Of a stretch of 64,000 nucleotides of DNA, positions 1 through 8,047 are shown piece after piece. The DNA is from Sediminibacterium sp. (lineage in GTDB: Bacteria > Bacteroidota > Bacteroidia > B-17B0 > Aurantibacillaceae). Position numbers and translations under genes: made by a program. Under the pieces are notes generated by a model that did not search any database, was not told the origin of the DNA, and worked only from the letters and a program-made list of their open reading frames with translations. How positions within the stretch are numbered: position 1 is the stretch's first letter; each line of letters starts with the position of its first letter. Location: positions 44,475 through 108,474 of the forward strand of contig JASGCO010000012.1 of assembly GCA_030054095.1 (NCBI GenBank). Reading direction: 5' to 3'.

Positions 1-6
1 ATTGAA

Positions 7-552
7 ATGTTAACCATACAACTCAAAGAATTTATTAAAACCGGAGCCTTTGGTCCAATCCGGATAGGAACTACGAAAACGGAACTGATAAAACTATTTG
101 GTAAAAAATACGACTTTGGTAATTTTGGCGAATCACAAATTATCAAGTATGGCTGGTATGAGTTCTTTTACCTGACACATTCCGAAGAAATTTTCGGCAT
201 CCAGAATGATCATTTGCTATTTAATAACCTTGATCACAGCGCAACGATACATTATAAAAATAGTTTTTTCACAATTGACACGTGGTTTCTAAAAGAAAAC
301 AACAACATCACTTTCGACCAAATGAGATCTATTCTACAAAACGAAAATATTACCTATATTATAAAGCCCGCTTATTCTGGTAGCGACGAGCGCATTATAG
401 AATGTGTTAACAGCAAAGTAACATTCGACTTTACAGACGAATACAATTGGTATGAAACAGATTCCAGAGGTACAATCACAAACTGTAAAGAACAAAAAAT
501 AACGGATGGCAGTCAGTTTATACTTAACGGCATACGGCTCTTTAACTATTAA
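7..552 (+). CDS. hypothetical protein, possibly immunity-like
   Basis: A 181-residue soluble protein with no signal peptide or membrane segment. The N-terminal part (FGPIRIGTTKTELIKLFG, then a segment with KYGWYEFFY) resembles small cytosolic proteins that often sit beside polymorphic toxins as immunity proteins. That comparison is from memory and unverified. The start is the first ATG, six bases into the window, so any upstream partner gene lies outside the view. It is followed after about 57 bases by a broken HPP-family gene on the same strand. Apart from these resemblances I do not recognise a function. Confidence 0.6.
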   Translation: MLTIQLKEFIKTGAFGPIRIGTTKTELIKLFGKKYDFGNFGESQIIKYGWYEFFYLTHSEEIFGIQNDHLLFNNLDHSATIHYKNSFFTIDTWFLKENNNITFDQMRSILQNENITYIIKPAYSGSDERIIECVNSKVTFDFTDEYNWYETDSRGTITNCKEQKITDGSQFILNGIRLFNY

Positions 553-609
553 TTTCCTTTTAAAAAATTGTATATTTCAATTTCATTAAATCCTGTCAAC
601 TGACTATCC

Positions 610-726
610 ATGATCAAACAAAGATTCCGCAGAACACTTCGCCTTTCCAGATATGTTATTTACAAAGAAACACTTGTGGATTACAAAGAACATTTCTGGT
701 CCTTTATTGGTGCGTTTATCTGCTAG
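610..726 (+). pseudogene. HPP family membrane protein, N-terminal remnant
   Basis: A 38-codon reading frame starts at ATG 610 and stops at TAG 724-726. Its residues LSRYVIYKETLVDYKEHFW and the following SFIGAF look like the conserved N-terminus of HPP-family proteins (four-helix inner-membrane proteins, normally much longer). The frame breaks just where the first membrane helix should begin. The stop overlaps by a few bases the 3' end of the convergent M28 peptidase gene, as if a recombination or assembly junction at about 720 joined the two. Almost certainly non-functional. The family call is moderately sure. Confidence 0.5.
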
Positions 727-1604
727 AAACTTACAACAGCGCGATACACCGCGTTTACTACTTCCGTCATTTTTTTAAAATCAAGCGTTTCTATCGTATC
801 GGTTACTTCGTGGTAATTAGGATTCCGTAAAAAAGCGGTATCGTTAATCATCAGGGCCGGATAACCAAATTGCCAGTAATTGCGGTGATCCGAAAGACCT
901 GCCAATCCGCTTTGATCTGGAAAATGAATGGATTGCACATCTATACCTCCCGACTGTTGCATTGCCAATTTCACACGCTCGTTAAACAAGATATGTTGTT
1001 GAATACCTACCACTACAATAAAATTACCTGTATCTGGATACAAAACTTTTAATTCAGGAGTGGGATAAGGCTGGGAACCGGGTTCATCAGAAAAATAACC
1101 TATCATCTCGTAACAGATCATCCCGATAACATCCACCTGTTCTCTATAAAGCGATTGCGCGTGTACAAAACTCCCCATGTGCTCTGTGGCAAAGAAAGGC
1201 GGTTCTTCCAGACAATAGGCTACAAAATCAATACGGTAATCCGTTTCAGGTCTGTGAAGCATCAGCAAACGTGCTGTTTCCAGCAATCCGGCTACGGCGC
1301 TGGCATTATCATCTGCGCCCGGCTGATTACCACACACATCATAATGCGCGCCTACTATCAACCGACGTTTACCTTCCGGATTGTAAGAGGCAACAACATT
1401 ACTATACTCCTTGCCTTCCACATAAAAAGGTTGAAGACTTACCGGAAGTCCTGCCATCTTAAATTCCTGAGTAATATAATCCACACAAGCTTTCAGACTC
1501 TCTGGATTCTGGTAATTACGAAAAGGTCTTAACTCTGTAAAAAAAGTAACGTCCTTATACAATCGTTCCCTGCTGGCATTCATACAATTCAATTTAGATA
1601 ACAA
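723..1604 (-). CDS. M28 family zinc aminopeptidase
   Basis: Predicted metallopeptidase of the M28 type (co-catalytic zinc aminopeptidase/carboxypeptidase fold), 293 residues. Visible metal-site motifs, in order: GAHYDV (His87), GADDNAS (Asp98/99), CLEEPPF (Glu133/134) and SDHRNYW near residue 240, which would supply the last His. No signal peptide is seen, so it is probably cytosolic, or exported by a route I cannot see. The length is normal for a stand-alone catalytic domain. A second possible start is Met8. It lies six bases downstream of the broken T9SS gene on the same strand. Substrate unknown. Confidence 0.85.
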   Translation of the reverse strand: MLSKLNCMNASRERLYKDVTFFTELRPFRNYQNPESLKACVDYITQEFKMAGLPVSLQPFYVEGKEYSNVVASYNPEGKRRLIVGAHYDVCGNQPGADDNASAVAGLLETARLLMLHRPETDYRIDFVAYCLEEPPFFATEHMGSFVHAQSLYREQVDVIGMICYEMIGYFSDEPGSQPYPTPELKVLYPDTGNFIVVVGIQQHILFNERVKLAMQQSGGIDVQSIHFPDQSGLAGLSDHRNYWQFGYPALMINDTAFLRNPNYHEVTDTIETLDFKKMTEVVNAVYRAVVSF

Positions 1605-1610
1605 ATCGGT

Positions 1611-1835
1611 TTAATCTGTAACCACTAATTTCCGGATACTCCTGCCCTGCTCATGGTTTAAATAGAGAACGTAAACACCTCTCGCGTAATCTTTGGTATT
1701 CAACACTTCTGTTCCGGAATCAACAGGCCCGGAGAACGAATGTACCAAACGGCCATCCTGACTGTATAACTGAAACGAATGCACCACAACCCCTTCGCTT
1801 TCTATAAATACAGTCAGGATGGCCGTTTGGTACAT
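1611..1835 (-). pseudogene. detached T9SS C-terminal sorting tail
   Basis: This 74-codon frame encodes a classic Por-type sorting domain: a run with FQLYSQDGRLVHSF, then DYARGVYVLYLN and the C-terminal IRKLVVTD. It lacks its own signal peptide and is clearly the missing end of the upstream secreted protein (1814-2845). That protein terminates early because a 61-bp inverted copy of part of this tail lies between them. As read, the first residues (MYQTAILTV) come from the inverted-repeat arm rather than from real coding sequence. Either a disrupted gene in nature or an assembly or amplification artefact. Confidence 0.65.
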
Positions 1836-1868
1836 TCGTTCTCCGGGCCTGTTGATTCCGGAACAGAA
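1707..1868. repeat. 61-bp perfect inverted repeat with 40-bp spacer
   Basis: Positions 1707-1767 and 1808-1868 are exact reverse complements (61 of 61), separated by 1768-1807. The right arm interrupts the reading frame of a T9SS-sorted protein. The left arm is the genuine coding sequence of its sorting tail. Such a fold-back duplication can arise by template switching during replication, or as a chimera in amplified or assembled DNA. The sequence alone cannot decide between them. Confidence 0.9.
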
Positions 1869-2845
1869 ATAGCGGAATTGCTATTCGCCAGCCACACGGT
1901 AATATTCATAATTAACCGGCGGTGATTCCCGTTTACATCACCTGTATAACCCGGATACAACTGATCATTCACATCACCGGTACCATCATCAATGGGAGAA
2001 CTATCGCCAATTACCGCCACTCTTCCTTTCTGGTAGCGGGCATAAGCGCATAATACGCCTGTATTGCCGTTACTGCCGGTTTTATACACCACCCCTTTTA
2101 CGGTTGGGTTTTGAGAAGGAAACAAGGTGACACTGGTTCCACTACTCCATTTCACCTGACTCACATTTCCATAAGGCCCGTTTACAATCGAATCGGATGG
2201 CTGAAAGGGAATATTGGACGAGGTTTGTGAAAACGACTGCACATCAACCGTAAAACCTAAAGCCCCGTTACCAACACCGTTATTACTTAATAAATCATTT
2301 AAAATAGTAGGTGAATCGTTTCCATCATTATTCCGGTCGTTTTGCGAATGTCCCGAAACAATAAATAGCCCTCCTCCGTTTTTTATAAAATTAAAAATAG
2401 CCGTTTTCTCCGCTGCCGTAAAAAGGATGTTGGGTTCGGGCAATACAAACACGCGGTAATTACTCAAATCCTGTGGATTAGAGGTATTCCCGTAGGTGAT
2501 ACTACCATAATAGGGCAAACTCTCCACTGTAAATCCGCGCTTTACACAATCTACTCCCCAGGCCGAAATACCGCCATTCCAATACGTTTCGGTTGTAGCG
2601 GCTGAAATACCACTTTGCGCCGGTGTAGGGAAACGTTGCGGACTCGACTCATTGGCAAAAGACCCGCAATTTAAACAAGCATTGGGATTCCAGGTAATGT
2701 TATTAAAATCGGTATCCACTATCCAGTCGGCATTCCCCGCTGTTTCGGCCTTGGTCGCGTTAAACAATATCTTTCCCTGAGCCGCTACAGTTCCCAAAAA
2801 ACCGATGGCGCTAAAAAACAGCAGTACTTTTCTTAATAATTGCAT
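1814..2845 (-). CDS. secreted T9SS protein with GATase-like domain (C-terminally broken)
   Basis: A 343-residue protein with a clear Sec signal peptide (KVLLFFSAIGFLGTVAAQG). It continues with a Rossmann/amidotransferase-like core: YRVFVLPEPN near residue 130, IKNGGGLFIVSGHS, and later KGRVAVIGDSSPIDDG. The set resembles the large class of secreted ThuA/DUF4350-like glutamine-amidotransferase folds without an obvious catalytic Cys. The frame ends with about 13 aberrant residues after NSAIS, because the reading enters an inverted repeat. The natural C-terminus is the sorting tail at 1611-1835. A TAnnTTTG box (2850-2857) lies immediately upstream. Function unknown; export to the surface by the type IX system was the original fate. 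Confidence 0.65.
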   Translation of the reverse strand: MQLLRKVLLFFSAIGFLGTVAAQGKILFNATKAETAGNADWIVDTDFNNITWNPNACLNCGSFANESSPQRFPTPAQSGISAATTETYWNGGISAWGVDCVKRGFTVESLPYYGSITYGNTSNPQDLSNYRVFVLPEPNILFTAAEKTAIFNFIKNGGGLFIVSGHSQNDRNNDGNDSPTILNDLLSNNGVGNGALGFTVDVQSFSQTSSNIPFQPSDSIVNGPYGNVSQVKWSSGTSVTLFPSQNPTVKGVVYKTGSNGNTGVLCAYARYQKGRVAVIGDSSPIDDGTGDVNDQLYPGYTGDVNGNHRRLIMNITVWLANSNSAISVPESTGPENECTKRPS

Positions 2846-2849
2846 AATG

Positions 2850-2857
2850 CAAAGATA
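2850..2857 (-). promoter_or_regulatory. putative Bacteroidota -7 box (TATCTTTG)
   Basis: On the minus strand the octamer TATCTTTG matches the Bacteroidota sigma-ABfr -7 consensus TAnnTTTG. It ends five bases before the ATG at 2845, so the transcript would have almost no leader. No good -33 TTTG was found at the usual spacing, which lowers confidence. Confidence 0.35.
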
Positions 2858-2935
2858 AGAAATTCAAACAGCCGGAATAAAACCCCAATTCCTTCTATAT
2901 CGGCTCTGAATCGGATTAGATAAAGTAAAACCCTT

Positions 2936-5900
2936 TTATATTGCCAGAACTCTGTCTGTCCGGTTCAATAAATTCGATGAATTGGTTACCTGCACTTTAA
3001 ACTGGTGATAAATAGTATTCCCATCCGCGTCCAGTTTCTGAATAGTTCCACTACCTAAAACGGTTGATGCCAGTGGCACCTGCAGTACAGCCGCGTTCGA
3101 AACCACTTCGTGTATCTTTTGCCAGTTACCGGTAGCCGTTAATTTAAAGAGGGTGTATTTACCATTGTGCACGGTTTTATTCCATGACAGCACTACATTA
3201 TTCATCGCCACATCTGCGGGCAGATATGGATCGCTGGTGTACGATAGCGCAGGGGCTTCCGGATTAGCCGTATCTACCACATTGGTTAACGCTATTTCGG
3301 ATGGCTTAGAAGGCACGTACTCAGTTAATCCTTGCTCATTGGTAATTTCGCGCAAAGCAACTACCCGATAGTACAGTGGTTCCGCATAAGGTACATCCGT
3401 TACATCCGAAAATGTGTCTTTTAACGCATCCGTTACCGCCAACTCCGCTGCCAGCGACATATTCCGCACCGTTACCGCATCACGATGATTCGTAGAACGG
3501 TAAATACGCACCCGTTTAATGTTTTCACTTTCTATAAAATCATTAATCTTAAACGTTACAAATGGCCCGGTACGGGTCATTAAATTAGCCGGGGTACTTA
3601 TTACTTCTTTAATAGCCGGTGGTTCTGCCGGAATAGTATTCACCAGAGAAACGGGCCCTGTAACCGGACTACGGTCGCTCACCTCAAATTTATTGTTCAT
3701 TTCTACCGCATAGTAGAAATACCAGGCTTTAGCCGCCCCATCCAGTTTATAATCGGTAAACCGGATTTTCGTCTGAGTCCCGTCCACATATTTCACCGCC
3801 ATCGGAAACGGATCAAAGTCATTAAAATTGATAGGGTTACCCGGTACAATAATTTCACCATTGCTGTTTCGTACTTTAGGCTCTGCCGGAGAAGTCACTC
3901 TTCCGTTTTTAATATAACGGTACAGCATAGGTTGTTCTGTTAGTGGCAAATACGCACCATCCAGCGCATCCTTAATAATCCGCACCATGGTACGCGATTC
4001 GGTAACAGGTGTACCACTTCCGTTTTTATAAAGGGTTACTGTAAAATTCTGTCCAAAAAAATGGGTACCGTTAAACGGCTTGTCTACAATACTTGTATCC
4101 GGATTAGGGATAACATAAGTATCATTATCCGGAACCGGGAAACGGTAGCCTCCGCTCACATAAGCCCTGAACTGATTACTGGCGGTGTCGTAATTCACAT
4201 TCACCAGATCACTGAAACGGTTATTAAAAAACGCCGCGTCTGCCGGATTGCTTGTTTCCAGATCTTTCAGATCACTCAATATATCTTCCACCGTGGCGGG
4301 TTTGTACAAGGCGCTTAAGGCTTTCCGGATATCGGCCCGGTAACACACAATAGCGTACGGTTGCCTTCCGCCACTGGTATTCACGTTCATATCAAACGTG
4401 TAAGTAGATTTACCATATACATCCGGACGGGTAGCAAACGTAGGTCCCGTTGGTACGCCAGGAGGCTCAGGAATAATGACTTCCTGCGCCAGTAACACTA
4501 CCGGCGCCGTAATACCGGATACTTTACCATTAGAGGTATCTTTAGCACGAGCCGACAACAAAGTTTGACGGGTCCCTTCTCCTACTGCCGGTAACAAATC
4601 ACTGCTCTTAAACGGATTGGTTCCTGCCGCGTTAGCATTGGCTTTGTTTACATACACCTTATAGCCCGGGTGCACATTTACCTTAACTGCCGCGCCGGTG
4701 CGCACCGGCATATAATCCTCAAGCGGATTACTCATGGCAGAGCCCACCACAAACGTAGGATCATACACCACCATCTGTGTTTGCGGACCGCTTAAGTTCA
4801 TACTCACAATCTGCAACACTTTAATATCTGGGCGGCGGTAATTAGGCGAAGCAGGAGAAGGGAAATTGGCGGGGTCTTCTTCTATGCGAATACTGCCCTT
4901 ATACCAACTTACATCCGTATCCTGATGTGGTTGCAATACAAAATTAGTAAGCGTTACGGCAAAAGCCCCACTAGGCTGACCAGTTAAGGGATCAGGAATA
5001 GAGGCGATCTGCGCGGTATCATCAATACCACCTATTACAAACTCATGCACATTTTCTCCCTGATCAATCAGATAAAATTCGCGGTAAGCTGGAATCAGTT
5101 CTTTTACAAGATTCTGTCCGCCTATGGTAAGTTTATTAGCTGTTAAGCCGGTAATGGTTTTTGTCTTTTCAATAATCAGCACACCAGCCTGGGCACTGTT
5201 ATCGGGTAAAGACTGTACTAGTTCTATGCGTGTAAAATGGTTACCAAAGAAGACTGCGCTTACCGTTTTACTACCAGAGTTGCCTCCGGCTGCGTATAAA
5301 TGAATGGTATCACCCGCGGCTATCTCGCCGGACAAGGATTCATTTAATAAAATGGCCTTTTGCGAATGAATGGTTTGAAAATACTTGATGTATTTTTTAT
5401 AGCGTATCTTTCCGGGAGTGGCCGCACCGGGATTAACGACCGGATTTTTTACCGTAATTTCTGTATTAGCCCCCACTTTGGCAACATTCAAAACCGTATA
5501 ATAACGGTTATTGGCAGCATGCGATGACAGGATTAATTCGAGTTGAAAAAACTTTTCCAGTTTCACCTTTTTATCGAGCATGGCATCCCATTGCGCCGGC
5601 TGAGACAGATTCTGATTAGCTGAGAAAAATTCATTAGCCGAAGGGCCGGTATAAACTTCCGACATAAGGTAAGACCCCGGATCATTAGGATCTTCAACCG
5701 ATGTGCGCTGTAATACTTTTTTAACTGTAAACGAAGGATTATTACCACTTACACTTGCTGTAACCGATTCTATTTCGAATAACATCTGCCCCACTGCCAG
5801 TATGCCTCCTGCAAAAGAAGCCGCTAAAGCGGGCGGAATAACAGGCTGTACCGTTGTGGGAGGTGTTGTACTCGAAAACACCATAGGTCCCGTGCTGACT

Positions 5901-7927
5901 AATGCCCGGTTGTTAGATAGGGCTTGTACATTTGTAATTTTTCCTCTTACCATTAATGGTGGCTGTCGGCGAATAAATAGTTCTACCTCATCGGCAAACT
6001 GATACGCGTCGTTGTGCGTTTGGTTCCATTCGAAGGTTACACGCGCCAGCGACTTATCCGCTCCGGCAATACCTGCCAGCAAGGTTTGTTCAGCTGCTGT
6101 AGTAAAGATCAACTGATTCTCCTGCTGAATAAACTGAGTCATCAGATTAATAGGCGGCAGCGGTTTCCGGTTAAATACCGTGGTATCAGTTATAACCGCG
6201 TTACTTAAAGGTGATACGCGCGAAAACCAGTTAATGCTGTATAAGGCATAATGATGGATCCCTTCCTCCGTTTCACGATGCGTATAAACCGGCTGCCCCG
6301 GATTATTCTGATCAGGGATTGGTAAGGTTTCGGGCAAGCCCGAGCGGTCAAAATAAAAACTATCGTGCAACAATTCCGGTTGCCGGTAATTAGGTTCCGA
6401 ATCGTGCTTGTATTCGAGTCCGTAAAGCACCGGTATGGTTTGCGCGCAGGTACAAAATGGTTCCGGGTTGGCAAAAAACGATTCAAACGGACGCTGATGC
6501 GGAAAAGGATGCATGTTCACATTCACAAAACGCACCAGTCCATCGGGGGTATAACCATTAGCATTGGTTAAAGACTTCGTACCGGAAGATGGAATTAAAC
6601 CATAAGAAACGGGTTTCAGCTTTGGCGCAGACGGATACCTGTAATCTTTTTGAGTAGTAGGCAGAGAAATAGAAATGTGTCGCCTCGCTTTAGCAGGTAA
6701 TCCTGGCCCTAATGCCGCATTGGTAGTATATACAGCACAATAAATGTATGGTACATTCACTTCCTGTTTTTGCTGTTGGTCAATGTGTCCTAAGCCTAAC
6801 ATACGGGCAATATGGTAATCCGAAGCCAGAATATTCAGCACCTGTAGATAGCTGAATTCATTCACCGTCATATTGTCCGGGTCAGAAGATGGGGCCGAGG
6901 ACTGAGCCAGTAAATCGGTACGGCTCAATTGCAAATACTGTTTTACGGCTTGCGAAATACCATCCGAAGGATTTAATGCCGGATTCCAGCGATCGAGGTA
7001 ATTGGGCACTGATACGGTGAACGCGCCGGTTCCTATGTTCACATCATTGTATTTAGGCCAGTTGCCATCTACTTTATTTTCGGGTCCCTGAGGATCATCC
7101 AGGCGTACGATAATTTCTTTCAGATCTTCCGTTAAACTGAACTTTTTAACGAGTTGCCAGTTACTCTGATACCCTTTAAATAAATTATCATACGTATAGA
7201 CCCGTATCACTTTTACATAGCCCCCTGTGCAACGGAAGCGGGCATATTCCATATTTTCGCAGGTAAAGCAGGCACCTTCGCGGTTGTTGGGATCTATTTT
7301 AGTACCCATCGGCAATTTTTCACGACAGGAAATATAACGTTGCGACACACTGGCCAGATCGGGCACCGAAATGGTTTCTACTGCCAGTTCACAATTATCC
7401 TTCTCGGCCTGTACTAAAAAACACGCCTTAAACATGAGCTGATTTATGGGCTGTACCTCCAGAATTCCGGTATAACGCTTTATAAAATCAGCCGGATGCG
7501 ACATAGGCGAAAACTGAGTTCTGATCTGATTATACAGGTTTACATCCACAAAACGCACCTCCACATCTGTGGTTACACCCTGCAAGCCATTAACAGGTAA
7601 TTGCGTGTATATCCATTTACGCAGTGTTCCGGTTTCCACTACCGAAGTTGGTGGTTTAATCAGAACCACATCTACAGGGTATTCTGCCTTATAATTCGAT
7701 TTGTACAGATAAACGTAATCATCGGCTTTATTAAACCCTATGGATGTTGGGTAAGGTCCGCCATTAACCGCTAAATCCCCTTTGGGAAAATGTTCATCGC
7801 CCAAACGTCCCTTTAACTGCCAGCGCAAATGCACACCACGGGACGAATAATCCGAAAAATCGGAGCCCGCAGCCTGAAGGTGCAGAAACGGTGACTGAAT
7901 CAGGTTTTCTATACTTATCGCTTTCAT
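2936..7927 (-). CDS. giant beta-rich protein with fibronectin-like C-terminus
   Basis: A 1663-residue protein without signal peptide, lipobox or T9SS tail. The N-terminus has SSRGVHLRWQLKG, a motif I associate with large modular bacterial proteins of unknown role. A Cys-containing segment follows (EACFTCENMEYARFRC, about residues 215-235). The last third contains repeated fibronectin type III-like blocks, for example VRIYRSTNHRD with a later PLYYRVVALRE. It is the last gene of a minus-strand run that starts at 21754, and is separated from the 2379-aa gene by 120 bp holding a strong hairpin. No catalytic motif was seen. It could be a structural or scaffold protein. No assignment is offered. 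Confidence 0.75.
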   Translation of the reverse strand: MKAISIENLIQSPFLHLQAAGSDFSDYSSRGVHLRWQLKGRLGDEHFPKGDLAVNGGPYPTSIGFNKADDYVYLYKSNYKAEYPVDVVLIKPPTSVVETGTLRKWIYTQLPVNGLQGVTTDVEVRFVDVNLYNQIRTQFSPMSHPADFIKRYTGILEVQPINQLMFKACFLVQAEKDNCELAVETISVPDLASVSQRYISCREKLPMGTKIDPNNREGACFTCENMEYARFRCTGGYVKVIRVYTYDNLFKGYQSNWQLVKKFSLTEDLKEIIVRLDDPQGPENKVDGNWPKYNDVNIGTGAFTVSVPNYLDRWNPALNPSDGISQAVKQYLQLSRTDLLAQSSAPSSDPDNMTVNEFSYLQVLNILASDYHIARMLGLGHIDQQQKQEVNVPYIYCAVYTTNAALGPGLPAKARRHISISLPTTQKDYRYPSAPKLKPVSYGLIPSSGTKSLTNANGYTPDGLVRFVNVNMHPFPHQRPFESFFANPEPFCTCAQTIPVLYGLEYKHDSEPNYRQPELLHDSFYFDRSGLPETLPIPDQNNPGQPVYTHRETEEGIHHYALYSINWFSRVSPLSNAVITDTTVFNRKPLPPINLMTQFIQQENQLIFTTAAEQTLLAGIAGADKSLARVTFEWNQTHNDAYQFADEVELFIRRQPPLMVRGKITNVQALSNNRALVSTGPMVFSSTTPPTTVQPVIPPALAASFAGGILAVGQMLFEIESVTASVSGNNPSFTVKKVLQRTSVEDPNDPGSYLMSEVYTGPSANEFFSANQNLSQPAQWDAMLDKKVKLEKFFQLELILSSHAANNRYYTVLNVAKVGANTEITVKNPVVNPGAATPGKIRYKKYIKYFQTIHSQKAILLNESLSGEIAAGDTIHLYAAGGNSGSKTVSAVFFGNHFTRIELVQSLPDNSAQAGVLIIEKTKTITGLTANKLTIGGQNLVKELIPAYREFYLIDQGENVHEFVIGGIDDTAQIASIPDPLTGQPSGAFAVTLTNFVLQPHQDTDVSWYKGSIRIEEDPANFPSPASPNYRRPDIKVLQIVSMNLSGPQTQMVVYDPTFVVGSAMSNPLEDYMPVRTGAAVKVNVHPGYKVYVNKANANAAGTNPFKSSDLLPAVGEGTRQTLLSARAKDTSNGKVSGITAPVVLLAQEVIIPEPPGVPTGPTFATRPDVYGKSTYTFDMNVNTSGGRQPYAIVCYRADIRKALSALYKPATVEDILSDLKDLETSNPADAAFFNNRFSDLVNVNYDTASNQFRAYVSGGYRFPVPDNDTYVIPNPDTSIVDKPFNGTHFFGQNFTVTLYKNGSGTPVTESRTMVRIIKDALDGAYLPLTEQPMLYRYIKNGRVTSPAEPKVRNSNGEIIVPGNPINFNDFDPFPMAVKYVDGTQTKIRFTDYKLDGAAKAWYFYYAVEMNNKFEVSDRSPVTGPVSLVNTIPAEPPAIKEVISTPANLMTRTGPFVTFKINDFIESENIKRVRIYRSTNHRDAVTVRNMSLAAELAVTDALKDTFSDVTDVPYAEPLYYRVVALREITNEQGLTEYVPSKPSEIALTNVVDTANPEAPALSYTSDPYLPADVAMNNVVLSWNKTVHNGKYTLFKLTATGNWQKIHEVVSNAAVLQVPLASTVLGSGTIQKLDADGNTIYHQFKVQVTNSSNLLNRTDRVLAI

Positions 7928-7955
7928 ATCCGGAAAATTTTATTTTTTAATTTCG

Positions 7956-8010
7956 ATATAAAATACCATGTAATACGTTTACATTATTCGGTACACATGG
8001 TATTTTATAT
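7956..8010 (-). terminator. 16-bp perfect hairpin between two giant genes
   Basis: Positions 7956-7971 and 7995-8010 are exact inverted copies (ATATAAAATACCATGT and its complement) around a 23-base loop. The element sits in the only sizeable gap of the giant-gene run. It could be a partial terminator or an RNA processing/stability element that lowers expression of the 1663-aa gene relative to the genes upstream. There is no strong T-tract, so simple factor-independent termination is not certain. Confidence 0.5.
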
Positions 8011-8047
8011 CTTATGCATTATTCTCTAATTACTTATTTTATATGTT

